Origin: CAYOYH01 sp964408165
GTDB taxonomy: Bacteria > Patescibacteriota > Saccharimonadia > Saccharimonadales > CAYOYH01
DNA length: 21,395 nt
Direction of reading: 5' to 3'
Assembly: GCA_964408165.1 (NCBI GenBank)
Contig: CAYOYH010000008.1
Coordinates: forward strand, 1 to 21,395
Below are positions 13,377-20,642 of the stretch, in pieces. The position numbers and the translations under genes were made by a program. The notes under the pieces are model-generated. The model made no database searches and was not told where the DNA came from. It saw only the letters and a program-made list of their open reading frames with translations. The first letter of the stretch is position 1, and each line of letters opens with the position of its first letter.

Positions 13377-14648
13377 CTATTCTTTACCGAAGGGACTGGC
13401 TAGTTGAAGCGAACCATCAATCGATTCTATTCGTAGCAGTTCGTTGTGCTTAGCAGTTCGTTCGCTTCTCGACAAACTGCCAGTTTTTATCTGTCCAGCG
13501 CCGGTGCCAATCGCCAGATGCACAATGGTGGTGTCCTCAGTCTCGCCGCTCCGGTGCGAAATAATTGTTCGCCAGCCACTTTTCTTTGCCAATGAAACGG
13601 CTTGAATTGTTTCTGTCAGCGTGCCGATTTGGTTGGGTTTAATCAAAATTGCATTCCCCGCTCGTTGCTTGATAGCGCGCCGAAGCCTTTTGGGGTTCGT
13701 CACCAACAGATCGTCGCCAACAATCTGTAGATTCGGCAAACGCTTAGTCAAAAATTTCCAAGCGTCCCATTCGTCTTGGTCTAGCCCGTCTTCTATCGAC
13801 AAAATTGGATAGCGCTTTGACATATCCTCCAGGTATTCGATCATCTCTAGGTTATTGAGTTTTCGTTTTTCTGTTTCCAAAAAATACGACCCATCGCTAA
13901 AAAATTCTGAGGCGGCAACATCGAGAGCATAGCCGACATCCCCCCCTGCCTGGTAACCTGCCCTTTGGGTGGCGTTGGTCAAAAAATCCAGCATCTGGGT
14001 GTTTGAATTGACCGGGAAGGCAAAACCTCCTTCGTCGCCAACAGCCGTTGAGGCTCCCTCGGCCGTGATTAGTTTTTTTAGCGACTGAAAGATTTCCGCG
14101 GCTACTTGGATGGCGCCAGAATATGTCTCGGACTGCTTGGGGATAATCATGAATTCTTGGAAGTCAGCCGAGTTAGAAGCGTGCTTGCCACCGTTTAATA
14201 TATTGAACATCGGCATCGGCAAAGATTTGGACGGGTTGCCGGCGATGTCGTTGATGTGTTGGTATAGTAGCACTCCCCTAGCCTTGGCGGCAACGTGAGC
14301 GCAGGCCAAAGAAACAGCCAGGGTGGCGTTGGCACCGAGCTTTGATTTGTTCGGCGTCCCATCAAGGTCGATGAGTTTTTGGTCGATGAGTTTTTGGTCG
14401 TCGGCACTGACGCCCTTGAGGGTGTTAGATATCTCTCCTTCGATGTTGGCAATAGCTTTGTAGACGCTTTTTCCGCCGTAGTCATCACCGCCGTCACGAA
14501 GCTCATGAGCTTCGTGGATACCGGTCGAAGCCCCCGAAGGCACCGACGCACGCCCAAAGATGTCGCCCTCTAGCCATACATCTGCCTCTACTGTCGGGAT
14601 CCCGCGCGAATCAAGAATTTGCCTGCCAACAATGCGTTTAATAATCAT
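13377..14648 (-). CDS. eno: Enolase (phosphopyruvate hydratase)
   Basis: Interconverts 2-phosphoglycerate and PEP with Mg2+. Started at the ATG at 14648 the protein has 423 residues and the standard N-terminus MIIKRIVGRQILDSRGIPTV. Conserved blocks are VPSGASTGIHEAHELRDG, LDGTPNKSKLGANATLAVSL, FNILNGGKHASNSADFQEFM, GDEGGFAF, LSIEDGLDQDEWDAW, IVGDDLLVTN, ILIKPNQIGTLTET (catalytic Lys) and IISHRSGETEDTTI. The open frame reaches 14687, but the extra 13 residues are not part of the family and overlap the divergent promoter region. It is divergent from the D-lactate dehydrogenase-phosphoglycerate mutase fusion with only 44 bases between start codons, so the preceding glycolytic enzyme is encoded directly across the shared promoter. 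Confidence 0.96.
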   Translation of the reverse strand: MIIKRIVGRQILDSRGIPTVEADVWLEGDIFGRASVPSGASTGIHEAHELRDGGDDYGGKSVYKAIANIEGEISNTLKGVSADDQKLIDQKLIDLDGTPNKSKLGANATLAVSLACAHVAAKARGVLLYQHINDIAGNPSKSLPMPMFNILNGGKHASNSADFQEFMIIPKQSETYSGAIQVAAEIFQSLKKLITAEGASTAVGDEGGFAFPVNSNTQMLDFLTNATQRAGYQAGGDVGYALDVAASEFFSDGSYFLETEKRKLNNLEMIEYLEDMSKRYPILSIEDGLDQDEWDAWKFLTKRLPNLQIVGDDLLVTNPKRLRRAIKQRAGNAILIKPNQIGTLTETIQAVSLAKKSGWRTIISHRSGETEDTTIVHLAIGTGAGQIKTGSLSRSERTAKHNELLRIESIDGSLQLASPFGKE

Positions 14649-14660
14649 GGGGGTTATTTT

Positions 14661-14681
14661 ATCATACTGCTTATGTATAAT
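14661..14681. promoter_or_regulatory. Divergent promoter region for eno and the fusion gene
   Basis: The 44 bases between the two start codons hold a perfect TATAAT on the plus strand (14676-14681, 11 bases before the fusion ATG) and TATGAT on the minus strand (14661-14666, 12 bases before the eno ATG). The boxes are nine bases apart, so both polymerases cannot bind together. This suggests competitive or co-regulated expression. Neither gene has a recognisable ribosome site, and leaders would be only about four to six bases. Confidence 0.55.
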
Positions 14682-14692
14682 AAGCACTTAAG

Positions 14693-16354
14693 ATGTCGCG
14701 AATTATTTTCTACGATACTACCAAGCTAGATGAAGCACAGCTGGCGGACTCATTAAAAGAGACCGACCATCACTGGGAATTTGTGCTGGATAAAATTTCT
14801 TTAGACAATCTAGATTCCGAGGCCGAAGTGATTTCGGTGTTTTCGACCAGTACCATTACTCGGCAAATCATTGAGTCCATGCCTAGGCTAAAACTAGTTG
14901 CCCTGCGCTCGACGGGCTACAACAATGTTGACTTTACAGCTACCGCAGAGCGCGGTATCACCGTTGTTAATGTGCCGATTTATGGCAATGAGACTGTGGC
15001 TGAATTTGCCTTTGCAATGCTACTGGCTTTGACTCGCAAACTGCCTGCCGTACTCAGGGCAGAAAACTCTCAGTTCTCACCCGAAGAACTTACTGGCTCC
15101 GATTTGCAGGGCAAAGTTTTTGGCACGCTGGGTGCTGGCAATATTGGCCAAAAAGCTTTGAAAATTGCTAGTGGTTTTTCAATGAAAACCATTGCTTATG
15201 ACACTTTTTTGAATGAAGAACTTCAAAAAGAGCTAGGCTTTAGCTACGTCTCACTTGATGAGCTATTGGCAAAGTCTGATGTTATTTCAATCCACGCACC
15301 GTACCTACCGTCAACTCACCACATCATGAACCGTGAAAATCTATCTAAAATGAAACCCGGAGCAATACTCATCAATACCGCTCGCGGTGAACTAGTAGAC
15401 ACCAAAGCTTTAGTCGAACTTTTGGACAGTGGTCACCTGGGCGGCGCTGGCATAGATGTCATCGAGGGCGAGACACTGCTCAACCACAACAATGAAATAG
15501 AGATTTTGAGGAGCTTGCCGAGCTCTCGTGGCGTAGCTAGGCACAGTATCGAAATAGATGTGTTGAAGAAAATGCCCAATGTTATCATTAGCCCGCACAA
15601 CGCCTACAACACTTCCGAAGCGATTAAGCGCATAAACAAAACAACCGCTCAGAACATAATCGATTTTTGGTACGACAAAACGCCAAACGAAGTAATCCCG
15701 AAGCAAAAACCCATGGGCAAACTGCTCATAGTCCGTCACGGTGAATCAGAATGGAACGCTACTGGGCGGTGGTCGGGCATCACTGATGTGCATCTGAGTT
15801 CTAAAGGCTTCAAAGAGGCTACACTACTAGGGCGCGCTGTTGCCGAGCAGGATATTGAAATCAACCAAGCCTATTGCTCTGAGCAAATTCGTTCCCGCGA
15901 AACACTGGAGGGCATACTTAACGTTGCCCAGAAGTTCGACGTCGAAATCAGTACCGAAGGCGCGCTAAACGAGCGCGATTACGGAGAGTATACTGGCAAA
16001 AACAAATGGGAAATGAAGGAAATCCTAGGCGAGGAAGCTTTTAACAATCTCAGGCGTGGCTGGGATGTGGCGGTGCCTGGTGGCGAAACGCTCAAGGCAG
16101 TTTACGAGCGTGTGACTCCGTTCTATCAGGAAATTATCTTGCCACAGCTGCTGACTGGCAACAACATTTTGATTGTGGCGCACGGCAATAGCCTGCGAGC
16201 CTTGATGAAACACCTCGAATCCATCAGTGACGAATCCATCAGCCAACTGCAAATGATTTTTGGACAAATCATCATTTATGATGTCGACGAAAATGGACTA
16301 AGCAAAGGCTCGTCTGTGGTAGAGATTGATACCGAAATCTCACCCAACGCCTGA
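14693..16354 (+). CDS. Fusion of D-lactate dehydrogenase-type 2-hydroxyacid dehydrogenase and phosphoglycerate mutase
   Basis: One uninterrupted 553-codon frame joins two complete enzymes. Residues 1-340 are a D-isomer-specific 2-hydroxyacid dehydrogenase of the D-lactate type: LKLVALRSTGYNNVDF, NAD-binding GTLGAGNIGQ, INTARGELVD (Arg231), GIDVIEGE (Glu260) and ISPHNAYNTSEA (catalytic His302). Residues 341-553 are a 2,3-bisphosphoglycerate-dependent phosphoglycerate mutase: MGKLLIVRHGESEWNATGRW (phospho-His349), SEQIRSRET, LNERDYGEYTGKNKWEM, VPGGETL and VAHGNSLRALMKHLE (His497). The linker (WYDKTPNEVIPKQKP) is the normal end of a dehydrogenase followed at once by the normal start of a mutase. 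The internal ATG at 15713 has no ribosome site, so separate translation of the mutase is unlikely. Neighbouring eno and ppsA act in the same pathway. A close alternative for the first half is another 2-hydroxyacid dehydrogenase. Confidence 0.92.
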   Translation: MSRIIFYDTTKLDEAQLADSLKETDHHWEFVLDKISLDNLDSEAEVISVFSTSTITRQIIESMPRLKLVALRSTGYNNVDFTATAERGITVVNVPIYGNETVAEFAFAMLLALTRKLPAVLRAENSQFSPEELTGSDLQGKVFGTLGAGNIGQKALKIASGFSMKTIAYDTFLNEELQKELGFSYVSLDELLAKSDVISIHAPYLPSTHHIMNRENLSKMKPGAILINTARGELVDTKALVELLDSGHLGGAGIDVIEGETLLNHNNEIEILRSLPSSRGVARHSIEIDVLKKMPNVIISPHNAYNTSEAIKRINKTTAQNIIDFWYDKTPNEVIPKQKPMGKLLIVRHGESEWNATGRWSGITDVHLSSKGFKEATLLGRAVAEQDIEINQAYCSEQIRSRETLEGILNVAQKFDVEISTEGALNERDYGEYTGKNKWEMKEILGEEAFNNLRRGWDVAVPGGETLKAVYERVTPFYQEIILPQLLTGNNILIVAHGNSLRALMKHLESISDESISQLQMIFGQIIIYDVDENGLSKGSSVVEIDTEISPNA

Positions 16355-16361
16355 GGAGTTT

Positions 16362-16989
16362 TTAAGCTAGTGCGCGTTTTTCTAAGCTAGTTAGTATCGC
16401 CTGAGTGACTTCGTCTTTAATGAGTCCCCCGTCGATTTCGATGAGTAGATTCTTCTCACGGTACCATTCAATGACGGGCATGACCTTGTGGTGAAATTTC
16501 TCTAGCCTAGTGGATAAGACTTTACTATTGTCATCGGCGCGCTGTCCACGGTCGCCTAGCTTTTTAGCATTCTCAAATCGGGTGTAAACTTCTTCCTCGG
16601 ATAAGGTTAAAAACACTACGGCTTTCGTGGGGTGGCCAGAGTTGGCGGTGGTCCTCATGATCACTTGCTGTTCTCCGTCGAGCCGACCAACTTCACTCAA
16701 TATTAGTGGTCTGCCCTTGAATTTGGGGTTTGACAGATGAGGCAAGACAATGCTCTCGAACAGTTCAGTAGGGACTATTCCCCCTCCGGCCATGGCTTGC
16801 TGGACTTCGGGTTCGCCTTGNNNNNNNNNNNNNNNNNNNNNNNNNNNNNNNNCCAGAGAGCACCACGGCGCCTAATTTGTCAGCGAGTATTTGGGCTTGA
16901 GTGTCTTTCCCGGCAAAAGGCAGTCCAAAAATGTTGACAGAGCCTGCTCCGAGCCACTGGGCTATTGTTTCTATTTGCTGGTTCGTCAT
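16362..16989 (-). CDS. adk: Adenylate kinase, interrupted by an assembly gap
   Basis: Catalyses 2 ADP = ATP + AMP. The N-terminal part from the ATG at 16989 (MTNQQIETIAQWLGAGSVNI) has the P-loop GLPFAGKDTQ, a variant of GxPGxGKGTQ, and ends in GAVVLSG at the 32-N gap (16821-16852). The other side reads QGEPEVQQAMAGGGIVPTEL, then FKGRPLILSEVGRLDGEQQV, TKAVVFLTLSEEEVYTR, LGDRGQRADDNSKVLSTRL and IEWYREKNLLIEIDGG. These match the NMP-binding region, the LDGFPR-like segment, the short LID (R-x-x-R-x-D-D) and the C-terminus. The two parts are in different frames only because the N-count is not exact; about 10-11 residues are missing. A possible TTG start lies at 17031. The lid is of the short type without Cys. 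The gene is convergent with the fusion gene (8 bases apart) and divergent from ppsA. Confidence 0.88.
16821..16852. other. Assembly gap (32 N)
   Basis: A run of 32 undetermined bases lies inside the adenylate kinase gene. To keep the reading frame, the true number must be one more than a multiple of three (31 or 34, for example), so the length shown is an estimate. Confidence 0.99.
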
Positions 16990-17075
16990 ACTGGAGCCAA
17001 TTGTAGCATTTTTGGTAGGAATTTTCCGCAATCACAAAGCAGTTATTATTATTTTAGTTTTTGCGACAGATTTTG

Positions 17076-17084
17076 TGCTAGAAT
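17076..17084 (+). promoter_or_regulatory. Extended -10 promoter of ppsA
   Basis: TGCTAGAAT is an extended -10 element (TGn plus TAGAAT). RNA would start near 17091, leaving a leader of about 24 bases that contains AAGGGGG before the GTG at 17115. No strong -35 is needed with an extended -10. ppsA is thus one of the few genes here with a leader and a ribosome site. Confidence 0.55.
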
Positions 17085-17114
17085 TTATATTGAAATCAAG
17101 GGGGGCATTTAAAA

Positions 17115-19487
17115 GTGTACAAATACATAAAACGTTTCGAGGAGATATCGCTACCAGACATAGCGCAAGTTGGCGGGAAAAACGCTTCGCTGGGCGAAAT
17201 GTACAAAAACCTGGCACCAAAAGGCGTGGGCCTGCCCAACGGCATGGCTACTACTTCAGAAGCTTACAATTATTTCATCGAACACTCTGGCGCTAGAGAA
17301 AAAATCAGAGAAACCCTAGAAGGCTTGGATGTTACAGATGTAGACGAGCTTAAAGTCCGAGGCGCCAAGATTAGAAAAATTATTCTGAGCTCTAAACTTC
17401 CAGAGGATTTTGAACAAGAAATCCGCGAAAGCTACAAAGAGCTAAGTCAAACCTGTGGACACCAAAATAATGATTTAGTAGTGGCTATTCGCTCCTCGGC
17501 CACTGCAGAAGATTTGCCCAATGCCTCTTTCGCTGGCCAGCAAGACACCTATTTAAACATTAGTGGCGAAGACAATGTGGTTCGCGCAGCGAAGAAATGC
17601 ATCGCTTCGCTGTTTACTGACCGCGCTATTGTTTATCGGCACACCAACCATTTTGATCACATGCAAGTGGCGTTGTCTGTAGGTATTCAGCAAATGGTGG
17701 CAGTGCGATCAAAAGCCGCCGGTGTGATGTTCACCATCGACACCGAATCGGGCTTCAAAAACGCCATAGAGATTGCTTCTATTTATGGCATTGGCGAAAA
17801 TATAGTCCAGGGGCGCGTTAGCCCAGACGAGTTTACGGTTTTTAAGCCAACAATGGCGATTTTGAAGAAAAAGCTCGGTACTAAAAAACTGAAGATGATT
17901 CCCGCGCCCAACAGCAAGCTCAGAAACGTTGCTGTGTCTCACGAGATGCAAGACCAGTATTCTTTGAATGACCAACAAATCCTGACTCTCGCCCAGTGGG
18001 GTTTGGAGATTGAAAAACACTACGGTAAACCAATGGATATCGAATGGGCGCTGGACGAAGACGACGACAGGCTCTACATAGTCCAAGCTCGACCAGAAAC
18101 AGTTCAATCTCGGAAAAACCCTAATGTAGTCGAAGAGTGCCATCTGGTAGAAGAGGGCGAACGAATAGTTGTCGGCACTAGCGTCGGTGACAAGATTGGC
18201 ACCGGCAAAGTAAATAAAATTATGAAAGTAAAAGACATCAGCTCGTTTAAAAAAGGCGACGTCTTAGTAACGGAAATGACCGACCCCGACTGGGTGCCAA
18301 TAATGAAAATAGCTAGCGCCATCGTTACTAACAAGGGTGGACGAACCTGCCATGCGGCCATAGTTTCCAGAGAGCTTGGCGTTCCCTGCGTTGTTGGTAC
18401 CGGCGATGCCACGCATGTAATCCCCGACAAAAGCCGTGTAACTGTCAGCTGTGCCGAGGGTAACGAAGGTCATGTTTACAAAGGTATTTTGAAGTACGAA
18501 GTGACCAAAACCAATGTCAAAGATCTCAAGCGTCCAAAAACGAAGATTATGATGAATATCGGCTCTCCGGATCTCGCCTTCAAATATTCGATGATTCCAA
18601 ACGACGGCGTGGGGTTGGCTCGTGAGGAGTTTATCATCGACGAACACATTAAGATTCATCCACTAGCGTTGCTTCGCTTCGACGAAGTCAAAGACCGGCA
18701 CGCCAAAACGCTGATTAACGATCTCACCAGAGGCTACGAAGATAAATCTGAGTATTTCGTGGACAAACTTGCCGAAGGCATTGCCATTTTAGGGGCAGCG
18801 TTTCATCCCAACGATGTGATTATCCGCTTCAGCGATTTCAAATCCAACGAATACGCCAATTTGATCGGCGGTCAGCAGTTCGAACCTGAGGAGAATAATC
18901 CAATGATTGGTTGGCGTGGCGCCAGTCGTTACTACAGCCAAGAATACAAAGAAGCGTTCGTGTTAGAATGCAAAGCTTTCAAAAAAGTTCGGGACGAAAT
19001 GGGTCTAACAAACATCAAAGCGATGCTGCCTTTCGTGCGCAACCTAGATGAGGCTAAGAAAGTTCTACAAATCATGGCCCAAAGCGGACTCAAGCGCGGT
19101 GAAAACGGTTTCGAGGTCTACATGATGGTGGAAATACCGTCGAATGTAATCTTGGCCGAACAATTTGCTGAGCTTTTTGATGGGTTTTCTATCGGTTCAA
19201 ACGACTTGACACAGCTGGTGCTCGGGGTAGACCGAGACAACCACACCATAGCTCATGTCTACGACGAAAACAACGAAGCGGTGAAGGAGATGATTCGTCA
19301 GGTGATCAGAGTCGCCAAGAAAACCAACACCAAGGTTGGTATCTGTGGTCAAGCGCCGTCCGACTATCCAGAGTTTGCCAAGTTTTTGGTGGAAGAAGGC
19401 ATTGATAGCATTTCTCTCACTCCAGACACAGTGGTCAAAACAACCATTGCTACCAACAAGCTTGAGCAACACCGCCACCACTCCTAA
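17115..19487 (+). CDS. ppsA: Phosphoenolpyruvate synthase (pyruvate, water dikinase)
   Basis: Catalyses pyruvate + ATP + H2O = PEP + AMP + Pi through a phospho-histidine. The 790 residues match the usual length. N-terminal ATP-grasp domain: VGGKNASLGEM, VAIRSSATAEDLPNASFAGQ, AAGVMFTID and MDIEWALDEDDDRLYIVQAR. Central swivelling domain: NKGGRTCHAAIVSRELGVPC with catalytic His413. C-terminal PEP-binding barrel: GVGLAREEFII, PEENNPMIGWRGASRYYSQE, EVYMMVEIPSNV, FSIGSNDLTQLVLGVDRD and VGICGQAPSDYPEF (catalytic Cys744). The start is GTG with AAGGGGG about nine bases upstream. PPDK is a possible confusion, but length and C-terminal motifs favour PpsA. With adenylate kinase next door and no pyruvate kinase in view, it may run toward pyruvate and ATP in this organism. 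That direction is inferred. Confidence 0.95.
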   Translation: MYKYIKRFEEISLPDIAQVGGKNASLGEMYKNLAPKGVGLPNGMATTSEAYNYFIEHSGAREKIRETLEGLDVTDVDELKVRGAKIRKIILSSKLPEDFEQEIRESYKELSQTCGHQNNDLVVAIRSSATAEDLPNASFAGQQDTYLNISGEDNVVRAAKKCIASLFTDRAIVYRHTNHFDHMQVALSVGIQQMVAVRSKAAGVMFTIDTESGFKNAIEIASIYGIGENIVQGRVSPDEFTVFKPTMAILKKKLGTKKLKMIPAPNSKLRNVAVSHEMQDQYSLNDQQILTLAQWGLEIEKHYGKPMDIEWALDEDDDRLYIVQARPETVQSRKNPNVVEECHLVEEGERIVVGTSVGDKIGTGKVNKIMKVKDISSFKKGDVLVTEMTDPDWVPIMKIASAIVTNKGGRTCHAAIVSRELGVPCVVGTGDATHVIPDKSRVTVSCAEGNEGHVYKGILKYEVTKTNVKDLKRPKTKIMMNIGSPDLAFKYSMIPNDGVGLAREEFIIDEHIKIHPLALLRFDEVKDRHAKTLINDLTRGYEDKSEYFVDKLAEGIAILGAAFHPNDVIIRFSDFKSNEYANLIGGQQFEPEENNPMIGWRGASRYYSQEYKEAFVLECKAFKKVRDEMGLTNIKAMLPFVRNLDEAKKVLQIMAQSGLKRGENGFEVYMMVEIPSNVILAEQFAELFDGFSIGSNDLTQLVLGVDRDNHTIAHVYDENNEAVKEMIRQVIRVAKKTNTKVGICGQAPSDYPEFAKFLVEEGIDSISLTPDTVVKTTIATNKLEQHRHHS

Positions 19488-19525
19488 AACGACTCTCATC
19501 ACTCTGGTGCTTGGGGGTTTGTTGA

Positions 19526-19846
19526 GGCTGGCGCCGCAGTACCCCTAAGGGGCATATTCTGCATCTTCCCGGGTCGTGTTTTGCTGACCACCAGTTAGGT
19601 ATTCATAATTTAGGCACCAGAGGCACGCCCCAAGCTTGCCGGGTTGTCTCTCGATTACAGGCACGGGCCTGTACGGCAGGTCTTACCTCGGAGAGATATT
19701 CATTTTCACCACAACCCCAGCGTCAGGAATCTAGAGGCTTTCTTTTCCACTTCGCGATTATTAAAATCGGCGCGCCAACCGGCAGGCTCGGTGTGCACGG
19801 CTAACACTTAGTCGCTATTTTAAGCAAAATGACCAAGCCACCAGCC
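19526..19846 (-). ncRNA. rnpB: Structured RNA, probably a divergent RNase P RNA
   Basis: Read on the minus strand, the ends pair in an 8-bp helix (GGCTGGTG at 19839-19846 with CGCCAGCC at 19526-19533), as P1 does. Inside, in the order expected for bacterial RNase P RNA: a stem (19753-19774) directly before GTGGAAAAGAAAGCC (19736-19750; CR-I-like GAGGAAAGTCC); GGTGAAAA (19703-19710); GGTAAGACC (19679-19687; CR-II GGTAAGAGC); hairpin ACAGGC-CCGT-GCCTGT (19657-19672; P12); helices GGGTTGT/ACAACCC and CTCTC/GAGAG (P10/P11); CCGGCAAG; TTATGAATACC (TAGATGAATG region); and ACACGACCCGGGAAGATG (ACAGAACCCGGCTTAT-like CR-V). No open frame fits. Against it: the P4 pairing between CR-I and CR-V is not clear, and P15-P17 seem absent. 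If not RNase P, it is an unknown structured RNA. Confidence 0.55.
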
Positions 19847-19881
19847 TTTAATTTACTAAAGCTTTAGCGCGAACAAAGGTA

Positions 19882-19887
19882 TATACT
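19882..19887 (+). promoter_or_regulatory. -10 box of the response regulator gene (leaderless type)
   Basis: TATACT ends exactly six bases before the ATG at 19894. No ribosome site or good -35 is present. It lies about 35 bases from the 5' end of the minus-strand RNA gene, so the two are divergent. Confidence 0.6.
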
Positions 19888-19893
19888 ATCGGC

Positions 19894-20289
19894 ATGGACG
19901 AAACCAAACCAGCTAAGAAAATAGTTATTGTCGAGGATAATGTCGCTCTGGCAGACATCTATAAAACACGCCTTGGCTTACTCGGGTATGAATGCTTGCT
20001 TGCCTACGACGGCATCGCCGCGCTCTATAGCATACAAAAAGAATTGCCAGATTTGGTGCTTTTGGATTTGATGGTTCCAGCCATCGCCGGCGATGAAGTG
20101 CTGAAAAGAATGCGCGCTAGCCAGTGGGGCAAAGAAATCCCAGTCCACATCATCTCTAATCTGAATGAAGAGGACGCCCCCGTCGGCATCCGCGAACTAG
20201 GCATAGAGGGCTATTCAATCAAAATTGATCTAAAAGACGACGATCTAGATAAAATCGTCAACGGTATTTTGAAGCCTACTGATTCCTAG
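19894..20289 (+). CDS. Single-domain response regulator (CheY-like receiver)
   Basis: This 131-residue protein is one receiver domain without an output domain. It has the acidic pair Glu14-Asp15 (IVIVEDN), phospho-acceptor Asp58 (PDLVLLDLMVPAIAGDE), the switch position in VHIISNLNEED and the conserved Lys in EGYSIKIDLKDDDL. These proteins pass phosphate within relays or act by binding a partner. The partner kinase is not in this window. The unusual points are Ala rather than Gly in the MVPAIAGDE loop and a Ser at the Thr switch position, both tolerated in the family. The start is fixed by length, by VEDN close to the N-terminus and by the TATACT six bases upstream. Confidence 0.92.
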   Translation: MDETKPAKKIVIVEDNVALADIYKTRLGLLGYECLLAYDGIAALYSIQKELPDLVLLDLMVPAIAGDEVLKRMRASQWGKEIPVHIISNLNEEDAPVGIRELGIEGYSIKIDLKDDDLDKIVNGILKPTDS

Positions 20290-20390
20290 TAGCTGGTTGG
20301 CTCCCAGCGCTCATCTCTCTTTGATAACGCTGTAGCTTCCGGTGACGAGGTGGCGATTTTTTTAGGGATAAATTCGCCAGTCACTTCCCC

Positions 20391-20424
20391 ACTATCCTCG
20401 TAAACTCGAGTTTACGAGGATAGT
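20391..20424. repeat. 34-bp perfect palindrome
   Basis: ACTATCCTCGTAAACTC (20391-20407) is followed directly by its exact reverse complement (20408-20424), with no spacer and an XhoI-like CTCGAG centre. It has no T-run on either side, so it is not a typical terminator. It could be a protein-binding site or a cruciform-forming element. Confidence 0.95.
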
Positions 20425-20468
20425 AGTTGTGGTGGCGATTGTTGTTGTGGGTGCGCGCGAGTCAAGAA

Positions 20469-20484
20469 TCCGCCAGCTGGCGGA
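20469..20484. repeat. 16-bp perfect palindrome
   Basis: TCCGCCAGCTGGCGGA is exactly self-complementary. It is the middle member of three perfect palindromes within 160 bases. Confidence 0.9.
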
Positions 20485-20522
20485 CCGAACGTTAAACCCG
20501 GCGGAGATTCATTATCCGGTTT

Positions 20523-20550
20523 TCAACGGCTCAACGCGTTGAGCCGTTGA
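20523..20550. repeat. 28-bp perfect palindrome
   Basis: TCAACGGCTCAACG (20523-20536) is followed directly by its exact reverse complement (20537-20550). Its left side is TTT and its right side GCAAAA, so an intrinsic terminator role on the minus strand (a strong stem followed by three T) is possible but the T-run is short. Confidence 0.93.
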
Positions 20551-20570
20551 GCAAAAGATACTGTTTTTAG

Positions 20571-20614
20571 AACACTCTGACATTCGCAAGAATAATGGAG
20601 TGTTATATTTTTCC
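20571..20614 (+). terminator. Two-tier hairpin followed by a T-rich run
   Basis: Outer arms AACACTC (20571-20577) and GAGTGTT (20598-20604) enclose an inner stem ATTC-GCAA-GAAT (20582-20593) closed by a GNRA tetraloop. ATATTTTT follows, giving terminator shape on the plus strand, for transcripts from the response regulator. The inner motif ATTCGCAAGAATA differs by one base from the operator core near the ArsR-like gene (ATTCTCAAGAATA), so it could instead be a protein-binding site. Confidence 0.5.
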
Positions 20615-20642
20615 TGCAGTGCGCCTGCCGATCAGCAATCTT

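Larger units (their letters stand above)
20290..20642. other. Palindrome-rich noncoding region
   Basis: About 350 bases lie between the response regulator and the convergent winged-helix gene. No credible gene is present. Besides the palindromes listed separately it holds GCTGG-TTGGCTC-CCAGC (about 20293-20309), a weak stem just after the response regulator stop, and TGGCGA (20351-20356) with TCGCCA (20374-20379), a six-base inverted repeat with a 17-base T-rich loop. The word GGTGGCGATT occurs twice (about 20349 and 20431). Confidence 0.6.

Noticed and set aside
14370..14402. 15-base direct repeat in enolase (DQKLIDQKLID)
   Set aside because: The family normally has DQ-x-x-ID-x-x-x-IDLDGT here, so length is unchanged and no insertion is implied.
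15713..16354. Separate phosphoglycerate mutase gene starting at an internal ATG
   Set aside because: There is no stop codon between the domains, and no ribosome site or -10-like box just before the ATG at 15713.
19526..19846. tmRNA or SRP RNA as the identity of the structured RNA
   Set aside because: There is no GGTTCGAnTCC T-loop, no CCA end and no tag frame for tmRNA, and no GGTCAGG...GGAAGG core for SRP RNA.
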